The position numbers were made by a program, and so were the translations under genes. Of a DNA stretch of 21,529 nt, positions 1 to 8,919 are shown one piece after another. The stretch covers positions 1 through 21,529 of the forward strand of contig ML978383.1 of assembly GCA_010015745.1 (NCBI GenBank). Direction: 5' to 3'. Position 1 is the first letter of the stretch; every line of letters begins with the position of its first letter. The notes under the pieces are model-generated. The model was not told the DNA's origin. It did not search any database and saw nothing but the letters and a program-made list of their open reading frames with translations. This DNA comes from Setomelanomma holmii (Eukaryota; Ascomycota; Dothideomycetes; Pleosporales; Phaeosphaeriaceae).

Positions 1-41
1 GTTTCAACACGTTCCGTTTCAACACGTTCCGCTTCAACACG
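1..41. repeat. 15-bp tandem repeat encoding ERVET/ERVEA pentapeptides
   Basis: The unit GTTTCAACACGTTCC occurs twice in a row and is followed by a third, truncated variant starting GCTTCAACACG. On the minus strand each unit encodes ERVET or ERVEA. More diverged ERLE-type units extend to about position 190, so the array is the continuation of the coiled coil of the minus-strand TPR gene and runs off the left edge. Confidence 0.8.
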
Positions 42-1420
42 CCCTACATCAAGACGTTCTTGCTCTAGTCGTGCTTTCTCAGCGCGATCCTTTCTGCGGC
101 GTTTCTTTTCTACACGTTCCTGTTCGAGACGCTCTTCTTCAAGTCGTTGCTTTTCGAGGCGTTCCCTCTCCAGACGTTCTTCTTCTAAATGCTCTCTCTT
201 TCGCTGTGCTTCTTCCTGCTCGAGACGCCACTTCTTCAGCCTTTCGTATGAAACTTTCGCCTTCTCCTTCTTCTTCTTCTGCATCTCGGCTCGTCTCTTT
301 TCAAGCACCTCGGCCTCAGCTCGCTCTCTTTCTTGCTGTTCCTTTCTTTCGCGTAGTAAGCGTGCCTGCTCTCTATTGGCTGCATCGATACGTGCTCTAC
401 TCTCTCTCGCTTCTGCTTCAACTCGCTCCGAATCAATTTCCGCTTGTCGCGCCGCCTCAACTTCGGTCCTCTCCTTCTCCTGTTCCCTGATCCTGGCATT
501 GCAGTTCGCCAGTGCTTTCTCCGTGTCCCGCAACAATTGGTGGTATCCGCGCGGGAAACTCAACCTTGATCCAGACTTCAAAATCGTTGCACTTTTCTCG
601 AGAAAAGGTCTGGCATCTTCGTACTTACCAAGCCTGTGCAGCTCGACACCGAGATTGTGGCGGGCGCGACATAGCGGGAAATGGCTCTGTCCATGTTTCT
701 GTTCGTCTCTATGCAAAGTGAAGACGTTGATATTCACTGCCTCCTGTACGCTCTCTAGGTCGCCTTGTCAATACAGTTGGTTTGCAAGACGATTGCGGTC
801 CTCGGACTCGTCCACTGACTTGAGGATTTCTCGACATTGTGCAATGGCATTTGCATGCTGCCCCAGCTCGGAATAGTTGGCCACCAGGCGTTTGCGATTC
901 TCTAAGGTATCGCCATGATTCGGACCGTATTCGGAGGAGCTAAGGCGGGTTGCTAGATTTCGCTGGTTCGCAGAAACCGCTTCTTTGTATCGTTAGCCTC
1001 ATGCATGGCCATAGCACACCAGTCCCAAATCTCGAGAACGAAGTCATCGCGCCGTTTGCGATCATGGTCGCCAATATCATCGTCTGTGTGCAGGGGCTCC
1101 GTTTCCTTGGCTGCCTGCTGCAGTGTTCGTGCCGCAGCCTCGTAGATACCAGCGTCGTAAAGTTTGGTTCCTCTCTCAAATAATCGTCCGGCTTCGTCCA
1201 GATCCGTCGTCAGCGACCCCGCGATACATGCTCCAACCACGGGATATTCGACGAAGCCGGAGCCTGGGACCACAGTAACTTTACTTGAAGGGATGTCTGA
1301 CTGCGGCTCTTGCTGCTTACAGGCGCCAGTCTCATGATGGTGCAAGGTGGGGGCTGTGCATCTTCCTGCGGCCAGCGAGCGGGGCCTCAGCTCTCCAGCC
1401 TTGTGCGTCCTCGTTATCAC
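1..1420 (-). pseudogene. TPR and coiled-coil protein, broken, 3' end off the window
   Basis: The minus strand encodes a protein with tetratricopeptide-like helices. The first 145 or so residues (1420 to about 985) include DLDEAGRLFERGTKLYDAG. Near 985 the frame changes by one base (net -1), and the next frame continues at once with TPR-like helices such as NHGDTLENRKRLVANYSELG. An in-frame TGA at 770-768 interrupts this; beyond it the same frame stays open for about 255 codons to the window edge. That part has another TPR-like pair (ARHNLGVELHRLGKYEDA), then a Glu/Arg/Lys-rich coiled coil ending in pentapeptide repeats of the type ERVET/ERLEE. TPRs are protein-interaction scaffolds, and in fungi such arrays occur in kinesin-light-chain-like and NLR-like proteins. 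The true start is uncertain because residues before about 75 show no recognisable domain. I see a broken or mis-sequenced gene. Its C-terminal domain, if any, is outside the window. Confidence 0.65.
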
Positions 1421-1618
1421 ACGCAGGATGCTGGAAGCGCCCTCGCCTAAACAGCCTGTTCGGGGGGCGGCTGGAGTCGACTGTAACCATGCAAGCTGTT
1501 ACGCATGCACTTCGCGCTGCAGCCTTCTTCTTGCTGCCTGTTGACACCCTTCCAACCACGCGACACGTGAAGTCACTCACCGGCGGACTCCACCCGTGAT
1601 GCATGAAGGGGTACGGGA

Positions 1619-2128
1619 ATGCCAGCTGTTCCCGTTGCGCGTACAACTAGCGCCACACCGTGGATCACAATGCTCGAGGCGATTGGCACAACGACGAGGT
1701 CTCCCTCCGACGACTCGAACCATGCGATGTCGGCTTCGAACTGGTTTCACCAGCCCCCTCGACGGCAACACCGCCACGCCCAGCACCTCCACGCCCGAGA
1801 TTCCGGCGCATCGAACGCAAAGCTTGGCGGCGCAATTGTCGCATCTCTCACTGGCAGTATTCTGATCATCCTCATCCTCTGCTTCTGTCGTCCCGGTGCA
1901 GTGTCGCCACATCCAAGTCCTGATTCGAGCCTTCGTTCAAGCCCTGTACGCGGCCCCAGCCGTCCATACCGCCTTCCAAAAATCCCGTTTAAAGTTCCCC
2001 CAAGTACTGTACGGCTGCCGCCCAACATAAAGCTTAAGCGTAGGGAGCCGGTCTGGGCACAGTTAAGGAGGAAAGCATCAAAAGCTGAGGATGGAGACTG
2101 GCATTCGCCACTCATGAGTATGGGATAA
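1619..2128 (+). CDS. Hypothetical single-pass membrane protein
   Basis: This open frame encodes 169 residues. Residues 1-66 are polar and rich in Ser, Thr, Arg and His. Residues about 70-90 form one strong hydrophobic helix (GGAIVASLTGSILIILILCFC), followed by a Pro/Ser/Arg/Lys-rich tail that is probably cytoplasmic by the positive-inside rule. That layout resembles fungal Mid2-like or orphan single-pass proteins, but no specific family motif is visible. No intron is needed. Overlapping frames on both strands are also open, which lowers confidence that this is a real gene. It lies between the divergent TPR and gasdermin-like genes. Confidence 0.35.
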   Translation: MPAVPVARTTSATPWITMLEAIGTTTRSPSDDSNHAMSASNWFHQPPRRQHRHAQHLHARDSGASNAKLGGAIVASLTGSILIILILCFCRPGAVSPHPSPDSSLRSSPVRGPSRPYRLPKIPFKVPPSTVRLPPNIKLKRREPVWAQLRRKASKAEDGDWHSPLMSMG

Positions 2129-2930
2129 ATGCACAAAAGTTGGGGGATGATATGGTCAACACGATCGTGTATAGACGCAGGACTACCAAGGGGAATTTAG
2201 CACATAGGAATCACATATTATTCTCGTCTTATTCTCATTTCCCGCGGCGCCATTCACAGCTCAAGCTGTCTAACAGAAACAATACCGCGACTTGCGATGG
2301 AGATGATTGTACGTTTGAAGTATTTGGATACTTGATCAAACAAGGTCATGTATGTCGTGACAAGCCAAGATTCTTTCACCTGGGTGAACTGTACAATTTA
2401 TGCATACTGCAGCATGCAGGCTGACTTGGCGAGGCTGAAGCTGCTGCAAGGCTCACTTCAATCATCTCACCTGCATTCGCAAACATTTTCAACCTTCTAC
2501 AACTTCGCTTCGTCACTTCAAACACAGATACACTCAAGCTACCGAAGAGAAGAACCTTACTTATAGGGTTCAGCACGGCGATCCAAATATCAATTTTTGT
2601 CAAAGCCTACCATCGCCACACGTGCGCTAGCCTTCAGCTTCAATCTGGATCGAAAGAACTAACAGCAGAAAGACCAACCATCCCTCGACTGGACTTGACG
2701 ACCTGGGATCTGCACCAAACGTCGGTTTTTTGTTGGGCGGCTTGGATCCGGTTCTCACCGGGTTGGCTCCCACTTCACGCCAAAGACCTTCTTACATCTA
2801 TCAAGGAACCTTCAAGTGGCGAGCAAACTCCGTGAAGATATTCAAGATATATCATCCCCACTTACTGTCAATCGTCGCACTATAAATACTGGATGATCAC
2901 GTCAAGCCACATCGTGACAGACTGAACACG
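2129..2930. other. Intergenic region upstream of the gasdermin-like gene
   Basis: About 800 bp without a recognisable gene. Short open frames here show no domain, signal peptide or splice structure. The last 50 bp hold a TATA box for the downstream gene. No RNA gene or repeat was seen. Confidence 0.5.
2881..2888 (+). promoter_or_regulatory. TATA box of the gasdermin-like gene
   Basis: TATAAATA lies 42 bp before the ATG at 2931. It matches the consensus exactly and implies a very short 5' leader. The expression role is inferred from position only. Confidence 0.45.
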
Positions 2931-3827
2931 ATGGCACCAACAAGTCAACAACCCAGACCATGCTACTTCCTCGCACCAACCCGCACGTCCTCACCAGAAG
3001 GCTCCATCCGTCTCGGTAGTATCATAGCCTCTCCAGAATTAGTCGACGACCCCATCAGCACCACATCACCGGCGTCTCCAGATGCTGCATCCGTTACCAC
3101 ATATACAGAGCGCAACTGGAGCAAAAGCGTCACGACTGAATTGAACAGCGGCCGTATAGGCATCTGGGCGTCATTCTTACAAGTCATCGTCGGCGTAGGC
3201 GGTGACGTCGGGGTATCCTGGGCCAACGAAGCCTCTCAAACCTACAGCGCCAAAGTCATGAAATGGACTGAGTTTCGGCCTAGTCTAGCGTATATCAAGA
3301 ACGCAGTGGAAGATGAAGAAGTCGATGAGTTCATTCGTGGGAATAAGTTTCGCGAGAAGGTGTACATGGTGACTGGAGTCATGGTAGCGAGTGGTGCGTC
3401 CGGAGTGATCAGATCAATGCGTGAGAGAGGCATTTATGCACATGTTGGTGTTGATGGGACGGCATTGAGCGGGGGTATGGTGCCTCTTGCAGCTGGCCCA
3501 GATATTGAATAAATCCAAAGGAACAAAGAGCAGACAGAGTTTTCGGATGCGGATGATTTCGTGTTCGCGTTTCGTATGCGGCAGATTAAGGTCAGGAAGA
3601 CAGGTGATATCACGCACAAGGCGAAAGTTGATGGAGCTCTCTTCGGCGCCGAAGATGGGGATGAGGAACTGAGAAGGCAGAAGGCAGAGGAGGACGCGAT
3701 TGGAGTCACGGTTGAAGGGTTGAATGATGGTGATGCGGATGATGGAGACTTTGGTATGGAAGGGACAGTGGTGGATGCAGTGGACATCGATGGGCAGGAC
3801 TGTTTGTGTGTTGAGGTCGAAGAATGA
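2931..3827 (+). pseudogene. Fungal gasdermin-like protein, interrupted by one in-frame stop
   Basis: The first frame (2931-3509, 193 codons) ends at TAA 3510-3512. The same frame continues without another stop to TGA 3825-3827, about 298 codons in all. Visible landmarks are YFLAPTR and IRLGSIIASP at the N-terminus, GIWASFLQV and VYMVTGVMVASGAS in the middle, and DDFVFAFRMRQI after the stop. This order parallels the gasdermin N-terminal domain, where counterparts are an LVxRK..DIL segment, a VYVVTEVLxT strand and a TLAFRVAQL strand. Fungal gasdermin-like proteins (RCD-1, HET-Q1) form membrane pores in allorecognition cell death; HET-Q1 is activated by proteolysis. The assignment is by motif pattern and not by alignment. 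No intron can remove the stop, because the only plausible splice pairs around 3421-3501 keep the same frame. A CAA-to-TAA change would explain it. The truncated 193-residue product would lack the last strand and the acidic C-terminal tail. Confidence 0.55.
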
Positions 3828-4885
3828 AAGTCACGGGCTTCTTGTTGCGGTTAAGCTAGATATCACGATGCTACGAGGAGACTGCTCGTCATTCTCGGAT
3901 CGGGAATCTTGTTTGTGGTATGCGCAGAAGGGAAGGCACGACCTGAAGTCAGGAGCACGTGGCTCAGAAACCTTAATTTGACGACTGAGCGATGTATCCT
4001 CGTGATTCAATAACTGGAAAAGCCAAAACTTTCATTTCGACTCGCTTCTGGTGGGTGAATGTCTGATAGAAATAACATTCGGAAGTGCAAAACTCATTCC
4101 ACGATCGTGGTCACTTCCCTCGCACAGCACAGGGCCCATTGCCCTATCGTGTTCGCCTCATCACCGGAGCATTTCCGCCGGCGGATGAGTGCATTTCGAA
4201 CATACCGCTACGACTGTCCTGCACATGTCTGGAGAGATCTCGGGTGTTTGGCCAAGAACGCAGATCGTGCTTGGTGGCTGAAGTCAGCGCGCTTGGTGAG
4301 CCAAAGACGCTGCAAGAGCATGCAGGGCCATGCGCAGCGATACACAGCAAGTCACTGGCATCCTTCGCGCAATCCTTAGATTCCGGTCCCTATCTCGCGG
4401 CATCTGCCAGAAAGCTGATCCCGGTTTAGCGAGGCGCCATGGGATCTAAAGATACCTCCCAAGCCATGGGTATAGTAGCCATCTACTACTGAAAGCCAAC
4501 ACCAACACCACCGTGGGGTACATGCTGTGGCACAGAATTGCCGGGTAATAAGGCGCAGTCTCATCTACAGGGATCGACGGACAACGACAGTAGACACGCC
4601 CCTCTTCTCGAAGCCTTCTCAATGAGGCCCTCAGCCCTGCGCGTCTGCTGCTTGCTGCATGGCGTTCACAGTCTGCCCAACATCTGTCCCGAGACAGTGG
4701 AAAGCTACGAGCTCAGTCACACGGCAGCCCAATCATGGCAAACTGGTCACACCCTGGCTCCACGAACTTGAGGCATCACGCAGCCTCGGTGCAGTCTTGT
4801 CTTTCGTCTGAACCTGCTTCAGCCGTTGCCTCTCCATGATCGAATCTGCCACGCTAGCTGGGCGATAATCGTCGTGTTGGACGCC
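3828..4885. other. Intergenic region, promoter side of the Zn2Cys6 gene
   Basis: About 1.06 kb with no convincing gene on either strand. Several short open frames exist, but they have no domain and no splice structure. It presumably contains the 3' UTR of the upstream gene and the promoter of the transcription factor. Confidence 0.5.
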
Positions 4886-7151
4886 ATGTCTCTCGCCCCG
4901 CCCGGTGCCGAAGCTTCGGGGAAGGCTTCCGCGGCCCAGCTGCTCTCCAAAACGTGCCAGAACTGCTTCTCCCTGAAGATTAGATGCGACCGTACCCAAC
5001 GCCAGGACATTTGCGATAGGTAGGATTCAGCAGTGAAATTTGAGAATGCGACTGATCAAATAGATGTGCCCGTCTCGGCAAGCACTGCGTGTTTCGACCA
5101 GCTCGCCGGCGCGATAATTCCGCAAAACGCGACTCGTGAGCTACGCCGAAATCATAGACTCGTCGGTCACTGACGACATACCCAGACGCATACACGCCCT
5201 CGAACAGCAAGTGCAAGACCTCCTTCGCCTGCAACGGTCGGGCCCAATTGTCCAGCAGCCGCTTCCCGAGGACTCCGCTGTCGGCACCTCGCCAGACGAT
5301 GATGGCGATGTCGTCGACGAGGACATTGTGTCCATGGAGCAGGCGGAGACCTTGGTGGTGACCTACAAGACAGAGATGATGCCGCACTTTCCCTTCATAA
5401 TCGTCCAACCACACGTCGCCGGAGTCGAACTTCGACACACGAAGCCTTTCCTGTTTCTCTCCATCCTCTCTGTCGCCAGCTTCCACAACCTCAACACGCA
5501 GGACAAGCTATGCAAGCGCTTTGCGGATATGCTGCATGAGAAGGTGACCATGGGTGGGGACGACTGCTTGAAGCTCGAGTATCTACAGGGTCTCTTGATT
5601 GTGCTGGCATGGTGAGCCACTTCCACGTGTTTCCCGTGGACCGTCTAATGTCTTCAGGAACCAGTACCACATGCGCTCCAAAAACTACTCGCAATACCTC
5701 CAGCTCGCCATCTCCATCGCCGTTGACATGCGACTCGACCGTAAGCCCATCCGCCCAAAAGCGACAAACGCAGGCAGTAAGCGCGACCCTATCGCCGAGA
5801 AGGTGGGCACACAAACGTGGGGGCCCGAAGAACAGCGTGCGGCAGCGGGTATCTTTTACATCTCATCCACGTAAGCTACACAGGGTATGGCATGGTGACT
5901 AGAGGCTTACGTTGCACAGCATCTCCAAGCTGTTGGACAAGATGAACACCTTTCCCTGCACACGAGACATTGAGGACGGCACACGTGCACTGGGTGAGGA
6001 AGCCGAATACAGGACCGACAAGGATCTGTACCACGTCATCCGCCTGCAGCGGATTATCGAGAACATTGAAAGCATCGCTTCTGCGACCGGGTCTGACGCT
6101 GATGCACAGGGTGACTATCTGCGCGTGCGAGCCGAGTTGGAGGAGTTCAGAGTTTACCTGTGCTCTGATGCAAGCGATAGCCGTGAGTGAGCCTCATCGT
6201 TCTGCGAACACGCACTGACTTATGTCAGACTTGCTCTTCATGCAATTCCATACCGCCAAGCTCTTCCTGTACCAAGTTGCATTCTTCGAGCGCAATCTGC
6301 AGCAGTCGCCTGCGCTGCATCTCAACATCTTGTGCGAAGGCCTCGAGGGAGCCAAGTCGTTTCTCGACCTCTACCTATGGCTACCACCTATGTCCGAGAT
6401 GAACCTCACCAACTCCGAATGGATCCAGCTCTCTTTTGGGGTTACTCTGGCTGCGAAATTTGCCATCATCAGCAAGGAACCAGGTGTTGAGCCCCGCACA
6501 AGAGACCTGCGGCATCGATTGAATATCGATCACGTGTTTCGTCGCTTGGCCTTGCGGATAGGGGCGCTTGTGGGTAGAGCTGGAGAAGGCAACAAGCAGA
6601 AAGACATCTTCTATCACTACGAGCAAAGGGTGCGCAAAGTTCAGAGGTGGTATGAGCGAATGATTAGAGCGACTGGTGCCGATAGTCCTACACCACAGGC
6701 GGCTGCTTTACCTCCACGTTCGTCGTCTGCCAGCCACCAAGGCGCTTCTCCGGTTCAACAGTATGGTCCATATAGCTATCCCCCTTCTGCGACACCATCT
6801 AATGTTCCTGTATCAACGACATTTTCGCATCAACAACCGCACGGCTATGCCCAGCCAGTAGCATATCCGCACGACATCAGCCCAACGAGCTCCTACCAGC
6901 ACACTCCACAAATGCCAGAACCACAGCAGATGCACCCACAACAGGACATGGCTGCTGTCGGCATGGCGCCAATAAGCAACTACTCTTCCTATAGTCCGGT
7001 GCCAGCCATTGCATATCCCGACTTGATGAATGCCAACGGATGGGGCAACATGTTTGCCATACCTATGGAGCACGACGCACTCGTATGGGACGTGTCACAA
7101 GGTTACGGGCTCGGTGTGGCCAGTCCTCCCAGCGATGCATCAACTACGTAG
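4886..7151 (+). CDS. Zn(II)2Cys6 fungal transcription factor
   Basis: Six exons: 4886-5019, 5064-5135, 5186-5611, 5658-5870, 5920-6182 and 6229-7151. They join in frame to 676 codons plus TAG, and the five introns are 44-50 nt with GT..AG ends. The DNA-binding cluster is C24-x2-C27-x6-C34-x8-C43-x2-C46-x6-C53, split by intron 1 in the codon for Arg45. A dimerisation-type helix (RIHALEQQVQDLLRL) follows directly after intron 2. The middle region (HFPF motif, then helices around LLIVLAWNQYHMRSKNY) is typical of the fungal transcription-factor middle homology region. The tail is rich in Pro, Gln, Ser and Tyr and looks like an activation domain. An in-frame ATG at 4826 would add 20 residues; 4886 is preferred because it puts the zinc cluster near the N-terminus. 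No lesions. The target genes are unknown and nothing nearby identifies a pathway. Confidence 0.9.
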
Positions 7152-7970
7152 GATAGTCCTCCGTCTCAATAAGTCGTTTGATGCTTGTCATCTGCACCAA
7201 ATCGGCAATGGCATGGATATTCGCGCTTGAAAGGATACGCGTGGCGACAGATGCGGAACTCGATGTCGACCGCGTCTAATCTGTCAATCCGATCACATTG
7301 GGGAAGTCCGCCTCGCGAGTATCAGGTCAAGCTCACCAAACTTCACCGTTAGTTATTCGACGGACAGCGGCGAAAGCTCCGCTTCATAGGGAAGTACTGC
7401 CACAGAAGCAAGCGGAGACGGTGACAAACCACTGGCCCGCGCTTTCAAAACTCAGCAAAGCGGTCTGACGGCATTAGCGGTGTGTCAGTGTTCTGTATCA
7501 GACTGACAATTTGGTTGCGCGACGTTGCCGGTTTCAGATCACCGTCTTGGCCTTCCTCCTACCGTCCCACCCGCTTATGCGGAGCTGAAGTCCGCACCAC
7601 CATCGCCTTCACTTCCTTGAGTTTGTAGCCGTCGCATAATTGCTGTGGTATTTCTTCATACCGCGCGGCGCATCTCTCCGTGTTTGCGGCCGTCATCGTG
7701 GCTTAGATGGTCAAGCATTTCTTGGGAAGGCAGCCCAAGGCGAGGCATCCTCTTGGAGTGTTTCGCAATCCCATGCTGCATCATCAGATCGTCGCTTCGA
7801 GGTCTGGATATATTGAAGAGCTTGTCGCGCCTACGGACGATTTCTCCCAAGCCCACCTTCAGCGATATTATCACGAAAGTGTCACGATAATCGTGCAATA
7901 CTTTTCAAGTTTGCGCGCTACATTTGAGACTTTCCACACGCCATAACCTGTGCTCACGTAAGCTACCAAC
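7152..7970. other. Intergenic region before the UPF0145 gene
   Basis: About 820 bp. Open frames of about 80 codons exist on both strands around 7645-7946, but they are mutually overlapping and carry no recognisable motif. A GATAAT pair in inverted orientation (ATTATC at 7867-7872, GATAAT at 7886-7891) could be a GATA-factor site. No RNA gene seen. Confidence 0.4.
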
Positions 7971-8483
7971 ATGTTGACCAACCGTCGTTCAACCATGATG
8001 GTCCCTCCCAGCCGCATGCCCAGCTGGCATCCACAGTCGAAACCCTACGAACCATCATCGTTCTCCGCGCCGCTTTCATTCGATACGGAGATATTACCAA
8101 GCCGCACGCCATCTCTTCTCACATCGACCACAGCAAGCATGCCCAGCCATCGCGTTGTTAGGGTCGTCGGCGCATGCCATGGCACTACCACATGTGCGCG
8201 CAAGGACATGAAGTCGTTCATGAAGAACCTCGCAAACAGCTTCGGAGGCAGCTGGGGCGAGCCGAAGAGTGTGACGTCTCTCATCTACCAGACCCGAGAC
8301 CAGGCCATAGACCGCTTGGTCAAGGAAGCCATCGGCAAGGGCGCGAATGCGGTCGTTGGATTGGAAGTTCGAGAGAGCGAGATTATGGGGTGCATCGTTG
8401 TCAGTGCTAGTGGGACGGCGTGTTTTGTTGAGAAGGAGAGGGCACCGAAGAGAGACAGCGCGCAAGAGGATCCATTTGCCTGA
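7971..8483 (+). CDS. UPF0145 (YbjQ-like) domain protein
   Basis: A single-exon frame of 170 residues. Residues 1-58 are Ser/Pro-rich and low in structure. Residues about 59-155 match the UPF0145/YbjQ domain: HRVVRVVGACHG at the start, a FGGSWGE segment, RDQAIDRLVKEAIGKGANAV in the middle (the diagnostic Glu-Ala..Gly-Ala-Asn-Ala-Val-Val-Gly block) and VVSASGTACFVEK at the end. The bacterial family forms a pentameric alpha/beta fold annotated as possibly heavy-metal binding, and its function is not established. The short tail is charged. Internal ATGs at residues 9, 10, 16 and 57 are alternative starts; the last would leave just the domain. No signal peptide or membrane segment. The gene appears intact. 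Confidence 0.8.
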   Translation: MLTNRRSTMMVPPSRMPSWHPQSKPYEPSSFSAPLSFDTEILPSRTPSLLTSTTASMPSHRVVRVVGACHGTTTCARKDMKSFMKNLANSFGGSWGEPKSVTSLIYQTRDQAIDRLVKEAIGKGANAVVGLEVRESEIMGCIVVSASGTACFVEKERAPKRDSAQEDPFA

Positions 8484-8919
8484 CAGGACGAATTTGGTCG
8501 CCTCGAGACCTTCCAACCTCAGGCTGTCAAGTTGGCGCAGCGCGCTACGGACTTTCATCCTTCTAGCGCACGCATCTGAGATGCTTCTTGCTAGGCTGTA
8601 GATACTCATCAGTCCGACATCATGCACTTTCCTCATGCGATCGAGGCCCTTTGATTCGCGCGGAAGCAACATTTCTTTTCTACACATATAAATAATACGA
8701 TTTCTCAATGCCACGTCCGCTACATCAAAGGCAGTTTTTCAAACTTACGTCCTACCGTGTTATACTTGCTCATTGCACCGCCTCAGATTTGCAAGCCATA
8801 TCTCCCACCTGATAGGGGCCGATGCACCTTGGGGCCAAGCCCTGCAAGGCCACCCATAATTAGAATCAGCGTTGGAACTCATTTGTGTTCCAGAGCCTTT
8901 CTATCGCGAAGGAGCAACC
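8484..8919. other. Intergenic region between UPF0145 and DUF6536 genes
   Basis: About 435 bp with no supported gene. A TATAAATAAT stretch at about 8687-8696 is the only promoter-like element noticed, some 230 bp before the probable start of the next gene. It could equally belong to the AT-rich 3' end of the upstream gene. Confidence 0.35.

Noticed and set aside
3421..3501. An intron that would remove the TAA at 3510 in the gasdermin-like gene
   Set aside because: The usable donor at 3421 and acceptors ending at 3492 or 3501 give introns of 72 or 81 nt, which keep the frame and leave the stop in the mRNA, while deleting conserved residues.
7645..7946. Overlapping 79-81 codon frames upstream of the UPF0145 gene
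   Set aside because: Three frames on both strands are open at once, there are no motifs, and no splice sites clearly join them to the downstream gene.
8094..8714. A 206-codon minus-strand frame over the UPF0145 gene
   Set aside because: It is antisense to a gene with clear domain homology, has no recognisable motif and reads as a shadow of codon bias.
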